Shown here: positions 52,883 to 61,838 of the stretch, in pieces
Numbering within the stretch: position 1 is the stretch's first letter
Layout: each line of letters begins with the position of its first letter
Program-made: the position numbers and the translations under genes
Source of the DNA: Propylenella binzhouense
GTDB lineage: Bacteria > Pseudomonadota > Alphaproteobacteria > Rhizobiales > Afifellaceae
Reading direction: 5' to 3'
Length of the DNA stretch: 64,000 nucleotides
NCBI RefSeq assembly: GCF_009866965.1
Contig: NZ_SPKJ01000002.1
Span: forward strand, 89,471 to 153,470
Notes under the pieces: generated by a model
The model's input: the letters and a program-made list of their open reading frames with translations, nothing else
Told to the model about the DNA's origin: nothing
Databases searched by the model: none

Positions 52883-54151
52883 ATGCGCCCGGCGCTGCCT
52901 GAGCCCTTCTACGCCCGCTGCATCGCGGACCCGCCGCGCTTTGCCCCGCTCGAGGGGACGCACGAGGCCGACCTCGTGGTGGTGGGGGGCGGCTTCACCG
53001 GGCTTTCGGCGGCGCTCGCCGCTGCCGAGGCGGGGCGGTCCGTGGTGCTGCTCGAGGCCGGGCGCCTTGCCGCCGGCGCTTCGGGGCGGAACGGCGGCCA
53101 GCTCCATTCCGGCCAGCGGCAGGACGTGCTCTGGCTCGAAACGCATTTCGGCTATGGCCGCGCGCTCGCGCTCTGGCGCTTCGGCGAGGCCGCGAAGGCG
53201 CATGTGCTCGGCCTGATCGACCGCTTCGGGATCGAGTGCAACCTGCAGCGTGGCCTCATCCACGCCCTCCACAAGCCGGGGCTCGTGATCGAGGCGAAGG
53301 AGCATGTCGAAGCGCTCGGCGACCGCTATTCCTACCCGGTCGAGTATCTCGGACGCGAGGAGACGGCGGCTGCGCTCGGTTCGCGCGCCTATTTCGGTGC
53401 GATCAGGGATCCGGGCGGCGCCCACCTGGACCCGCTCCGCCTCGCCCACGGCCTTGCGCGGGCCGCGGTCTCGGCCGGCGCCGCGCTCCACGAGGAGAGC
53501 GCGGCGACGGCGCTTTCGCGGCACGGCGCCGGACCTTTGGTGCGCACCGCCCGCGGCGAGGTGCGGGCACGGCACGTGATCGTCGCCACCAACGGACGCT
53601 CGAACGGCCTCGAGCGGGCGACCCGGCGCCGGACGCTCGGGATCAACAGCTACATGGTCGCGACCGAGCCGCTCGGCCCGCTCGGCGACACGATCCTGCC
53701 CGGCGGCGAAGGCGCCTCGGACAGCCGCTTCGTCGTCCGCTACTGGCGCAAGCTCGCCGACGGGCGACTGACCTTCGGCGGCGGCGAGAGCAATGCCGGC
53801 AGAATCCCGTCCGACATCCGATCCTTCGTGCTGCCGCATCTCCTCGACGTCTACCCGCAGCTCAAGGACGTCGGCATCGCGCATGCCTGGGGCGGCATCG
53901 TCACGGTCACCAAGCCGCGCCTTCCCTTCGTCCGCGAGATCGCGCCCCAAGTCTGGGCGGCGGCCGGCTTTTCGGGCCAGGGGGTGGGCCTCGCCCCCTA
54001 TGTGGGGCGGCTTCTCGTGGAGCGCCTGCACGGGCGCGGCGGCGAGCTCGACCTCTATACCCGCCTCCACATCCCGCCGCTGCCGAGCAGCACCTGGATG
54101 AGGCGGGCGCTGGTTTCGCTTGCGATCTGGTACGGCCGGCTCGGCGACTGA
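52883..54151 (+). CDS. FAD-dependent amine oxidase, gamma-glutamylputrescine oxidase (PuuB)-like
   Basis: A 422-residue D-amino-acid-oxidase-type flavoprotein. The FAD fold is at residue 30 (ADLVVVGGGFTGLSAALAAA) with VVLLEAGRLAAGASGRNGGQ, the signature of PuuB-like enzymes. Later parts are HLDPLRLAHGLARAA, GEVRARHVIVATNG and AAAGFSGQGVGLAPYVGRLL at the C-terminus. PuuB oxidises gamma-glutamylputrescine to an aldehyde, with release of ammonia and H2O2. The gene follows the puuA-like gene with a two-base gap. The aldehyde dehydrogenase and hydrolase of the full pathway are not adjacent. Confidence 0.87.
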   Translation: MRPALPEPFYARCIADPPRFAPLEGTHEADLVVVGGGFTGLSAALAAAEAGRSVVLLEAGRLAAGASGRNGGQLHSGQRQDVLWLETHFGYGRALALWRFGEAAKAHVLGLIDRFGIECNLQRGLIHALHKPGLVIEAKEHVEALGDRYSYPVEYLGREETAAALGSRAYFGAIRDPGGAHLDPLRLAHGLARAAVSAGAALHEESAATALSRHGAGPLVRTARGEVRARHVIVATNGRSNGLERATRRRTLGINSYMVATEPLGPLGDTILPGGEGASDSRFVVRYWRKLADGRLTFGGGESNAGRIPSDIRSFVLPHLLDVYPQLKDVGIAHAWGGIVTVTKPRLPFVREIAPQVWAAAGFSGQGVGLAPYVGRLLVERLHGRGGELDLYTRLHIPPLPSSTWMRRALVSLAIWYGRLGD

Positions 54152-54195
54152 CGGCCGGCGTTGGAACCGGCCGGCGCCATCACCATTTCCGGGCC

Positions 54196-54636
54196 ATGAC
54201 AGCGATCGACGCATCCTCCCCTTCGAGATCCGGCCCGGCGACTGGCTTCGCCGGCCGTTACGTCGCCGACGACGAGACCACGCGGCGCATGCGCCGCCTC
54301 GACAATCTCGAGAGATGGCTCGACCGTCAGTTCTACGTCCCGGGCATCAGGATGCCGGTCGGCGTCGACGGCATCGTCGGGCTGCTGCCGGTGGTCGGCG
54401 ACACCGCGACGGCGGCGCTCTCGGCCTACATCGTCTGGGAGGCGCACAAGGCCGGCGCCGACGGTTCGGTGAAGGCGAGGATGCTCGGCAACATCGCGCT
54501 CGACTATCTGATCGGGCTCGTGCCGGTGATCGGCTGGGTGGGCGACTTCTTCCACAAGGCCAACACGAAGAACGTGCGCCTGCTCAAGCGGCACCTTGCC
54601 GAGCGGGGCCGCCTGGCGGGGCCCGCCGAGCTCTGA
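54196..54636 (+). CDS. DUF4112-family protein
   Basis: A 146-residue protein. It carries the DUF4112 core: TRRMRRLDNLERWLDRQF, MPVGVDGIVGLLPVVGDTATAALSAYIVW and LDYLIGLVPVIGWVGDFFHKA, which includes two hydrophobic stretches that may insert in the membrane. The end is a basic helix (NTKNVRLLKRHLAER). The role of the family is unknown. It starts 45 bases after the puuB-like gene and may be read from the same message, though functional linkage is not shown. Confidence 0.82.
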   Translation: MTAIDASSPSRSGPATGFAGRYVADDETTRRMRRLDNLERWLDRQFYVPGIRMPVGVDGIVGLLPVVGDTATAALSAYIVWEAHKAGADGSVKARMLGNIALDYLIGLVPVIGWVGDFFHKANTKNVRLLKRHLAERGRLAGPAEL

Positions 54637-54768
54637 GGCGGCCGCCAATCCGGGGCGCGCCGGTCTCCGGGCGCACAATCCACGCCCGGTCCGGAACGGC
54701 TGGTCCCGCCGCGCATTAGCGATTCGTTTCCCGGCTCGCCGGGTCGCTCCCGCGCGCGAGGGACCGCA

Positions 54769-56097
54769 ATGTGGAAGCGCCTCCTTCTCGGCCTGATCGT
54801 GCTGGTCCTGGCGGCCGGCATCGGCTTCTTCGCGCTCGCCTGGCGCTCCGCCTACGATCCGATCGACCCGCCCGGCCGCACCGCCTTCGACGACGCGGCG
54901 ATCGCCCGGGGCGCCGCGCTCGCCGGGATCGGCGACTGCGCGGTGTGCCACACCGCCGCGGGCGGGGAGGCCTATGCCGGCGGACTGCCGATCCCGACGC
55001 CGTTCGGCACGATCTACTCCACCAACATCACGCCCGACCCCGAGACCGGCATCGGCCGCTGGTCGGAGGCGGCGTTCCGCCGCTCGATGCGCGAGGGCGT
55101 CGCCCGCGACGGCAGCCATCTCTATCCGGCCTTCCCCTACCCGCATTTCACCAAGGCGACCGACGAGGACATCCGCGCCATCTACGCCTTCCTGATGACC
55201 CGGGAGCCGGTGCGGGCCGAGGCGCCGGCGAACCAGCTGCCGTTCCCGCTGAACTTCCGGCCGCTGATGGCGGGCTGGAACCTGCTCTTCCTCGACGAGG
55301 GCCCGTTCCGGCCGGATCCGAACCAGAGCGAGGCCTGGAACCGCGGCGCCTATCTCGCCGAGGGCCTCGGCCATTGCGGCTCCTGCCACACGCCGGTCAA
55401 CGCGCTCGGCGCCGAGAGGAAGGACAGGCGCTATGCGGGCGGCGTCGCCGAAGGCTGGCACGCCCCGGCGCTCGACGCGAGCTCGCCGGCGCCGATGCCC
55501 TGGACGGAGGAGGCGCTCGCGAACTACCTGCGCGGCTGGGATCCGCATCACGGCCTCGCGGCCGGGCCGATGGCGCCGGTGGTGGAGACCATGAAGGACG
55601 CCCCGGCGGCCGACATCGCGGCGATCGCGACCTATGTCGCCTCGCTCTCCGGCGGCCGGACGGCGAGCCGCCGCAGCGCGGACCAGGTCGTGGCCTTCGC
55701 CGAGGAGCGCGCCTTCGGCCCCGTGCCCCAGGTCGACCGGCCGAAGATCAGCGCGGTCCAGGCCGAGGGATTGCAGGACGGCGAGCGGCTCTTCGTCGGC
55801 GCCTGCGCGACCTGCCACCACGAAGGCGGCGCGCTTCCCTATACGCGCCCGGTCGAGCTCTCCTTCAGCTCCAGCGTCACCGGTCCGGACCCGCGCAACC
55901 TGGTCCGGATCGTCCTCGACGGCATCCATCCGCCCGAGGGGCAGCCGGGACCCATCATGCCGGGCTTCGCCGGCGCGCTCACGGATCAGCAGCTCGAGGC
56001 GCTCCTCATCTATGTGCGGCGGCATTTCGGCAACGCGCCGGCCTGGCGCGAGCTCGGCGCGACGATCCGGGACATCAGAGGGAGTGACGCGTCATGA
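54769..56097 (+). CDS. Membrane-anchored tri-heme cytochrome c
   Basis: A 442-residue cytochrome c with one N-terminal span (LLLGLIVLVLAAGIGFFALAW) that anchors it so that the rest faces the periplasm. Three heme-binding C-x-x-C-H motifs are visible: CAVCH (about residue 61), CGSCH (about 205) and CATCH (about 346). Methionine axial ligands are expected later in each domain. This is the layout of the cytochrome subunit of membrane alcohol and nicotinate/isoquinoline-type dehydrogenases. Its TGA overlaps the ATG of the iron-sulfur subunit, so it is the electron acceptor of the two following subunits. Confidence 0.92.
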   Translation: MWKRLLLGLIVLVLAAGIGFFALAWRSAYDPIDPPGRTAFDDAAIARGAALAGIGDCAVCHTAAGGEAYAGGLPIPTPFGTIYSTNITPDPETGIGRWSEAAFRRSMREGVARDGSHLYPAFPYPHFTKATDEDIRAIYAFLMTREPVRAEAPANQLPFPLNFRPLMAGWNLLFLDEGPFRPDPNQSEAWNRGAYLAEGLGHCGSCHTPVNALGAERKDRRYAGGVAEGWHAPALDASSPAPMPWTEEALANYLRGWDPHHGLAAGPMAPVVETMKDAPAADIAAIATYVASLSGGRTASRRSADQVVAFAEERAFGPVPQVDRPKISAVQAEGLQDGERLFVGACATCHHEGGALPYTRPVELSFSSSVTGPDPRNLVRIVLDGIHPPEGQPGPIMPGFAGALTDQQLEALLIYVRRHFGNAPAWRELGATIRDIRGSDAS

Positions 56098-56591
56098 TGG
56101 CTCTCGACGTGAACGGCACGACCCGCCAGGTCGACGCCGATCCCGACACGCCGCTCCTCTACGTGCTGCGGAACGACCTCGCGCTGAACGGCGCCAAGTT
56201 CGGCTGCGGTCTCGGCCAATGCGGGGCCTGCACCGTGATGGTCGACGGCAATGCGGTCTTTTCCTGCGTGACGCCGATCTCGCTGCTGGAGGGCCGGCGG
56301 ATCACCACGGTGGAAGGGCTCGGGACGGCGGAAAACCCGTCGCCGCTGCAGCAGGCCTTCATCGACGAGCAGGCCGCCCAGTGCGGCTATTGCATCGCGG
56401 GCATGATCATGCGCGCGCAGGCGCTGCTGGAGCGCAACGCCCGGCCGAGCGACGCCGAGATCCGGCGCCAGATGCAGCCGAATCTCTGCCGCTGCGGCAC
56501 GCATATGCGGATCCTGAGGGCGGTGCGGCGCGCGGCCGACGCGATGGGATCGGCATCCGCCGCGCCCGCCGGCGGGGAGGCGCGGCTGTGA
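56094..56591 (+). CDS. [2Fe-2S] subunit of a molybdenum hydroxylase (nicotinate/isoquinoline dehydrogenase type)
   Basis: A 165-residue iron-sulfur subunit of the xanthine oxidase family. The plant-type cluster is bound by GCGLGQCGACTVMVDG and VFSCVTP (residues about 40-65). The second cluster, in the helical domain, uses QCGYCIAGMIMRA and NLCRCGTH (about 100-145). It moves electrons from the molybdenum site to the cytochrome. It begins with an ATG overlapping the cytochrome stop and ends overlapping the GTG of the large subunit, so the three form one translational unit. IorA and NicA are the best-known relatives. Confidence 0.93.
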   Translation: MMALDVNGTTRQVDADPDTPLLYVLRNDLALNGAKFGCGLGQCGACTVMVDGNAVFSCVTPISLLEGRRITTVEGLGTAENPSPLQQAFIDEQAAQCGYCIAGMIMRAQALLERNARPSDAEIRRQMQPNLCRCGTHMRILRAVRRAADAMGSASAAPAGGEARL

Positions 56592-58831
56592 ACGCGCAAT
56601 TCCAGCCGAACCTGACGCGGCGCACGCTGCTCGGCGGCGGCGGCGCGCTGGTGGTGAGCTTCTCGCTTCGGCCCTTCGCGCGCGCGGCGGCGCAGGAGGT
56701 GCAGTCGGAGGCGGAGGCGTTGCCCGAATGGGGCAGCCTCAAGGACAATCCGATGCTCGATTCCTGGATCAGGATCGACGCGGAGGGCAAGGTGACCGTC
56801 TTCACCGGAAAGGCCGAACTGGGCCAGGGCATCAAGACGGCGCTGGTGCAGCTCGCAGCGGACGAGCTCTCGGTGCCGCTCGGATCGGTCGCGCTCGTGA
56901 CCGCAGACACCGCCCGCACCGCCGACGAGGGCTATACCGCCGCCAGCCATTCCATGGAGGAAAGCGGGACCGCCATCTGGCATGCGGCCTCCCAGGTCCG
57001 CCACATCCTGACCGGCTGGGCGGCGGAACGGCTCGGCACCGGGGCGGGCGAGCTCCGCGCCGAGGGCGGCGCCGTGCTCGCTCCCGACGGCCGGCGCATC
57101 GGCTATGGCGAGCTCGTGGCCGGGCGCTCCCTCCATGTGGCGGCCGCCGCGCCCTCCCGGCTGAAGCCGGTCGGCGAATACAAGATCATCGGGACTTCGG
57201 TCGCCCGCATCGACATTCCGGCGAAGGTGACCGGCGGCGTCGCCTACGTCCAGGACCTGCGCCTGCCGGGCATGGTCCACGCCCGGATCGTCAGGCCGCC
57301 GAGCCGCGGCGCCCGGCTGACCGGCCTCGATACGCGCGGCGCGGAGGCCATTCCCGGGTTCCTGAAGGTGGTCCGCAACGGCAACTTCCTGGCCGTCGTC
57401 GCGGAACGGGAGTTCCAGGCGATCCGCGCGATGCAGGCGCTCGCCGCCGGAGCGACCTGGCAGCGCGCCGCCGCGCTGCCGAACGAGGACGAGATCTTCG
57501 AGGTCCTGCGGCGGCTCCAGTCCGAGGAGCGGGTCATCAAGGCGGAGGGTGGCGGCGTGACGAACGCCGCGCAGACGATCGAGGCGCGCTATCTCCGGCC
57601 CTACCAGATGCACGGCTCGATCGGCCCCTCCTGCGCCGTCGCCCTTTACGAGAACGACGCGCTCACCGTCTGGAGCCACACCCAGGGCGCCTTTCCGCTC
57701 CGCGCCGCGGTCTCCGAGCTTCTCCGGATGCCGCCGGAGAAGGTCCGCGTGATCCACATGGAAGGCGCCGGATGCTACGGCCATAACGCGGCCGACGATG
57801 TCGGCGGCGACGCGGCGCTCGTCGCCCGCGAAATGCCGGGCCGGCCGGTCCGGGTCCAGTGGATGCGCGAGCAGGAGCACGGCTGGGAGCCGCTCGGCTC
57901 GGCGATGATCACGGAGGCGAGCGGGCAGCTCGACGCGGACGGCAACCTCGTCGGCTGGACCTACGACGTCTGGAGCTGTCCCCATTCCACCCGGCCCGGC
58001 GGCGCGGGATGGCTTCTCCCGGGCTGGGAGATCGAAAGCCCGTTCCAGCCCGACCGGCCGAAGCCGATCCCGCAGCCGGCGGGCGGCGGCGACCGCAACG
58101 CGATCCCGCTCTACCGGATCCCGAACGTGCGGGTGGTGGATCATTTCATCCCCGAGATCCCGATCCGGACCTCGGCGCTCCGCTCGCTCGGAGCCTACAT
58201 GAACGTGTTCTCCGTCGAGAGCTTCATGGACGAACTCGCGCGCGCGGCGAAGGCCGACCCGGTGGCGTTCCGGATGCGCTACCTGGAGGATCCGCGCGCG
58301 CGCGCCGTCGTCGAGACGGCCGCCGAGAAGTTCGGCTGGAAGCCCGGCGAGAAGCCCGGACCCGGCCGCGGCCAGGGCTTCGCCTTCGCGCGCTACAAGA
58401 ACCTCGCCTGCTATGTCGCGATCGCGGTCGAGGCGGAGGTCGATGCCGGCACCGGCTACATCCACCTGCCGCGGATCGTGGCGGCCATCGACAGCGGGCT
58501 CGCGGTCAATCCGGACGGCATCCGCAACCAGACCGAAGGCGGCATCCTTCAGGCCTCGAGCTGGACGCGATTCGAGGAGGTGCGGTTCTCGACCGAGGAG
58601 ATCACCAGCCGCGACTGGGGGAGCTATCCGATCATGCGGTTCGAATCGGTGCCGGGCTCGGTCGAGGTTCACATCGTCAACCGCCCCGACCAGCCGTTTC
58701 TCGGGACCGGCGAGGGCGCCCAGGGGCCGACCGCGGCGGCGATCGCCAATGCCGTGGCCGACGCGACCGGGGTCCGCATCCGCACTTTGCCGCTCAGCCC
58801 CAAGCGCGTGAAGGCGGCGCTCGGAGTCTGA
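56588..58831 (+). CDS. Molybdopterin subunit of a nicotinate/isoquinoline-type dehydrogenase
   Basis: A 747-residue catalytic subunit. The N-terminus has a twin-arginine-like signal (LTRRTLLGGGGALVVSFSLR, cut near AAAQE), so it works in the periplasm. The mature part starts WIRIDAEGKVTVFTGKAELGQG, with DEGYTAASHSMEESG, VTGGVAYVQDLRLPGMVHA, HGSIGPSCAVALYENDAL, and the C-terminal active-site segment PFLGTGEGAQGPTAAAIANA with the glutamate base. Such enzymes hydroxylate N-heterocycles next to the nitrogen, or oxidise aldehydes. The start is GTG, overlapping the [2Fe-2S] gene by four bases. Unlike NicB, the heme domain is not fused but is the separate gene at 54769. Isoquinoline, nicotinate or an aldehyde are all possible substrates. 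Confidence 0.9.
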   Translation: MNAQFQPNLTRRTLLGGGGALVVSFSLRPFARAAAQEVQSEAEALPEWGSLKDNPMLDSWIRIDAEGKVTVFTGKAELGQGIKTALVQLAADELSVPLGSVALVTADTARTADEGYTAASHSMEESGTAIWHAASQVRHILTGWAAERLGTGAGELRAEGGAVLAPDGRRIGYGELVAGRSLHVAAAAPSRLKPVGEYKIIGTSVARIDIPAKVTGGVAYVQDLRLPGMVHARIVRPPSRGARLTGLDTRGAEAIPGFLKVVRNGNFLAVVAEREFQAIRAMQALAAGATWQRAAALPNEDEIFEVLRRLQSEERVIKAEGGGVTNAAQTIEARYLRPYQMHGSIGPSCAVALYENDALTVWSHTQGAFPLRAAVSELLRMPPEKVRVIHMEGAGCYGHNAADDVGGDAALVAREMPGRPVRVQWMREQEHGWEPLGSAMITEASGQLDADGNLVGWTYDVWSCPHSTRPGGAGWLLPGWEIESPFQPDRPKPIPQPAGGGDRNAIPLYRIPNVRVVDHFIPEIPIRTSALRSLGAYMNVFSVESFMDELARAAKADPVAFRMRYLEDPRARAVVETAAEKFGWKPGEKPGPGRGQGFAFARYKNLACYVAIAVEAEVDAGTGYIHLPRIVAAIDSGLAVNPDGIRNQTEGGILQASSWTRFEEVRFSTEEITSRDWGSYPIMRFESVPGSVEVHIVNRPDQPFLGTGEGAQGPTAAAIANAVADATGVRIRTLPLSPKRVKAALGV

Positions 58832-58936
58832 GATGGCCGGACGGCGCGGAACGGAGCCCGAGGACCGGGGACCGGCGACCTATTCGGAATCTGAGCTCCT
58901 AGGCGGCCCGCTCGACGCCGCCGGGCATCACGCGGT

Positions 58937-60001
58937 TCAGGCGCGGTCGAGGACGACCAGATCCTCGCGCGCGAAGCTCACGGTGACGGGCGCGCCGCGC
59001 GCCGGGGGCGGCACGCTGGCCTGGTTGAACATGTCGAGCGAGATCGCCGATCCGCCGAGCGAGACGCGCACGCGCACGACCGAGCCGAGGAAGCTCACCT
59101 CGTCGATCGTGCCGCGGAGCCTGTTGTGATCGAGGTGGCCGTTCTGCAGCGAGAGCGCTTCGGGCCGGAGCGCCACGACGCGCGTTTCGCCGGCCTGCGA
59201 TCCCGCGAGGCCGCGCGCGGAGACGATCTCCTGGCCGTCGACGGCGATCCGCCCCGAATCCGGATCGAGGACGCGGCCCTCGAGCAAATTGAGGGTGCCG
59301 ACGAAGGAGGCGACGAAGCGCGTGCGCGGATAATTGTAGATCTCGAACGGCGAGCCGATCTGCTCCACCCGGCCTTCGCTCATGACGACGATCCGGTCCG
59401 ACATCGAGAGGGCCTCCTCCTGGTCGTGCGTCACGTAGATCGTCGTGATTCCGAGGTCGCGCTGGAGCGCGCGGATCTCCTCGCGCAGCGACACCCTGAT
59501 CTTGGCATCGAGCGCTGAGAGCGGCTCGTCGAGGAGCAGGACCTTGGGCCTGACCGCGAGGGCGCGGGCGAGCGCGACGCGCTGCTGCTGGCCGCCCGAG
59601 AGCTGGTAGGGATAGCGGCCGGCATGCTGCGGCAGCTTGACGATCTCGAGCATCTCGGCGACGCGCGCCCTGATCTCCTCCGCCGGCCGCCGCGCCACCC
59701 GCAGGCCGAAGCCGATATTCCCGGCGACCGTCATGTTGGGGAAGAGCGCGTAGGACTGGAAGACCATGCCTATGTCGCGCTGGTTCGGCCGCAGATCCGT
59801 GACCTCGCGCCCGTCGATGGAAACGGTGCCGGTGGTCGGGCGCTCGAAGCCCGCGACCATGCGCAGCGTCGTCGTCTTGCCGCATCCGGACGGTCCGAGA
59901 AACGACACGAACTCGCCGCGTGCGATGGAGAGGTCCATCTGGCGCACCACCTGCTGCTGGCCGAAGGCCTTGGTGATGCCCTGAAGCTCCAGAAACGGCA
60001 T
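58937..60001 (-). CDS. ABC transporter ATP-binding protein (PotA/AfuC type)
   Basis: A 354-residue ATPase. The nucleotide domain occupies about residues 1-235: Walker A FLGPSGCGKTTTLRMVAGF, the Q-loop, signature LSGGQQQRVALARAL, Walker B LLLDEPLSALDAK and the switch histidine in VTHDQEEAL. A C-terminal TOBE-like domain follows (GRIAVDGQEI, VVALRPEALSL, VSFLGSVVRVRVSLGG). It supplies energy for the two permeases at 60009 and 60797. It is the last gene of a four-gene, minus-strand operon headed by the binding protein at 62939, seven bases after the permease stop. Confidence 0.93.
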   Translation of the reverse strand: MPFLELQGITKAFGQQQVVRQMDLSIARGEFVSFLGPSGCGKTTTLRMVAGFERPTTGTVSIDGREVTDLRPNQRDIGMVFQSYALFPNMTVAGNIGFGLRVARRPAEEIRARVAEMLEIVKLPQHAGRYPYQLSGGQQQRVALARALAVRPKVLLLDEPLSALDAKIRVSLREEIRALQRDLGITTIYVTHDQEEALSMSDRIVVMSEGRVEQIGSPFEIYNYPRTRFVASFVGTLNLLEGRVLDPDSGRIAVDGQEIVSARGLAGSQAGETRVVALRPEALSLQNGHLDHNRLRGTIDEVSFLGSVVRVRVSLGGSAISLDMFNQASVPPPARGAPVTVSFAREDLVVLDRA

Positions 60002-60008
60002 GGCGCTC

Positions 60009-60800
60009 TTATCCCTTCTCGGCTCTGGCCATGTAGCGGGCGCGCCCGAAGACCTGGATCAGCCCCATGCAGCCCCAGGTGACGACGAAGGCGATGATGG
60101 CGAGGGCGGCGGGCTCGTAGGCGCGGTTCGCGCCCACGAGCTGCATGTAGCTCGCGAAGACCGGCCGGTTGAGGAGGCTTCCCAGCACGAACTCGCCGAT
60201 CACGATCGCGAATGTCAGGAAGGCGCCCGAAAGGACGGCGGAGCGCACGTTGGGCAGGATCACCCGGAAGAGGATCGTCGCGCGGCTCGCGCCGAGGCTC
60301 TCGGCCGCCTCCGTCAGGGTGCGGACGTCGATCGCGCGGAGCCCGGTGTCGATAGCGCGATACATGTAGGGCAGCGACAGGACGACATAGCCGAAGGTCA
60401 GCAGGAGATCGGTCGCCCGGACATTGCCCGTCATCGGCAGGAACGAGGACGAGTTGTAGAAGCGGAGATACCCGAAGACCAGCACGATCGGCGGAATGAT
60501 GAGCGGCATCAGCGTGATGAACTCGACGACCGGCGCCAGCCGGGGCAGCTTCAGGCGTATCCAGTAGGCGGTCGGCAGGATCAGGAGGATGCCGATCACG
60601 ATCGTCGCGACGGCGAGCAGGGCCGAATAGGCGACGCTCGACTGGAAGCGCGGATCGGCGAGCACGACCTGGTAGGCGTCGAAGGAATATTCGCCGCGGC
60701 GCATCCGCAGCGAAAATTCGAACGTGCCGATCAGCGGGAGCAGGAAATAGAGCGCGCCGAGCGCGATGGCGATCCAGGGCCCGATGCGGTTCGGCTTCAT
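60009..60800 (-). CDS. ABC transporter permease (PotC-like)
   Basis: A 263-residue permease with six spans. The cytoplasmic docking loop is AAESLGASRATILFRVILPN, the EAA-type motif, with the glycine seven residues from the start. Other landmarks are FGYVVLSLPYMYRAIDTGLRA and AFLTFAIVIGEFVLGSLLNRP. The ATG at 60800 overlaps the stop of the partner permease by four bases. It forms a heterodimer with the PotB-like protein at 60797-61696. The open frame further upstream is the partner gene read in another frame. Confidence 0.9.
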   Translation of the reverse strand: MKPNRIGPWIAIALGALYFLLPLIGTFEFSLRMRRGEYSFDAYQVVLADPRFQSSVAYSALLAVATIVIGILLILPTAYWIRLKLPRLAPVVEFITLMPLIIPPIVLVFGYLRFYNSSSFLPMTGNVRATDLLLTFGYVVLSLPYMYRAIDTGLRAIDVRTLTEAAESLGASRATILFRVILPNVRSAVLSGAFLTFAIVIGEFVLGSLLNRPVFASYMQLVGANRAYEPAALAIIAFVVTWGCMGLIQVFGRARYMARAEKG

Positions 60801-61696
60801 CGCAGCCACCTCTCGGCGCGGGCACGGAGCAGGATGTAGGCGCCGTTGGAGATTCCGGTGATGAGGATCATCCCGAGCGCGAGCGCGTAGCCGAGATTCT
60901 GGTCGTGCAGCACGTCGCCGCGGATCTGGGCATAGAGCAGGATTGTGACGATGTTGAGCGACGAGCCGGTGAGCGCATAGGCCGTGGCGACGGCACCGAA
61001 CGCGTTCGCGAAGAGGAGGAGCGTGGTCCCGAGGATCGCCGGCCAGAGCACCGGGAAGGCGACGTGGCGCCAGTACTGCCAGCCGCTCGCACCGAGGATC
61101 GAGGACGCCTCGCGCCATTCCGGCTTCAGCCCGTCGAGCGCGGGGGCGAGGATGAGGACCATGAGCGGGATCTGGAAGTAGAGATAGGTGAGCGTCAGGC
61201 CCCAGAAGCTCAGGAGGTTGAAGCCCGTGCGGTAGAGATTGAAGCCGAACAGTTCCATCAGCAGCACGGTCACGAGCCCGAGCCGCCCGAGCGTCGCCAG
61301 GAAGGCGAAGGAGAGCGGGATGCCGGCGAAGTTTGAGGCGACGCCGGAGAAGGTCATGAGGACGGGCCGCACGAAGCGCGGCAATCCGCCGAGCACCGCC
61401 GCGTAGGCCAGGCCGAAGCCGAAGGCGGCGCCGAGCACGGCGGAGGCGGCGCTGACCTTGATCGAGATCCAGTAGGCCGAGACGATGTTGGGCTGGAGGA
61501 GCTTCGCCATATTGGCGAGCGTGAACTGGCCCTCGGCATCCTGGAACGCGCCGATCAGGAGCATGAAGGTCGGCCCGATCAGGAACATCAGGGCGAAGAG
61601 GAAGAACGGGGCGACACCGAGCCAGGTCGCGGCGCGGGCCCCGCTCCGCACGCGCGGCGCGGCGATCGGCAGGGAAGTCGTCTCGGTCTGAGCCAT
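60797..61696 (-). CDS. ABC transporter permease (PotB-like)
   Basis: A 299-residue permease. Span regions are FFLFALMFLIGPTFMLLIGAF, AAFGFGLAYAAVLGGLPR and FAGIPLSFAFLATLG. The docking motif is EWREASSILGASGWQYWRHVAFPVLWP, and the last region is TGISNGAYILLRARAERWLR. The ATG at 61696 was chosen because the longer open frame adds a basic, unconserved lead. It lies 142 bases after the binding-protein gene and is coupled to the next permease by overlap. Membership in the spermidine/putrescine or iron(III) group depends on the binding protein. Confidence 0.9.
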   Translation of the reverse strand: MAQTETTSLPIAAPRVRSGARAATWLGVAPFFLFALMFLIGPTFMLLIGAFQDAEGQFTLANMAKLLQPNIVSAYWISIKVSAASAVLGAAFGFGLAYAAVLGGLPRFVRPVLMTFSGVASNFAGIPLSFAFLATLGRLGLVTVLLMELFGFNLYRTGFNLLSFWGLTLTYLYFQIPLMVLILAPALDGLKPEWREASSILGASGWQYWRHVAFPVLWPAILGTTLLLFANAFGAVATAYALTGSSLNIVTILLYAQIRGDVLHDQNLGYALALGMILITGISNGAYILLRARAERWLR

Positions 61697-61838
61697 GCGG
61701 GATCCTGGGCGATCTCCGTCGGACCATGCCCTTGCGGCCGGGGAGGGGCAAGGCCGCAAGGTCCCCGGGGATGGGGAGCGCGGCCGCCGCCGAGGTGACG
61801 GCCGCGCGGAGGCTGGCGGGAGCGGGCGGCGTGCGCCG

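Noticed and set aside
56387..58672. A 761-codon minus-strand frame opposite the molybdopterin subunit.
   Set aside because: No motif is seen; the plus strand has a complete enzyme with signal and active-site glutamate.
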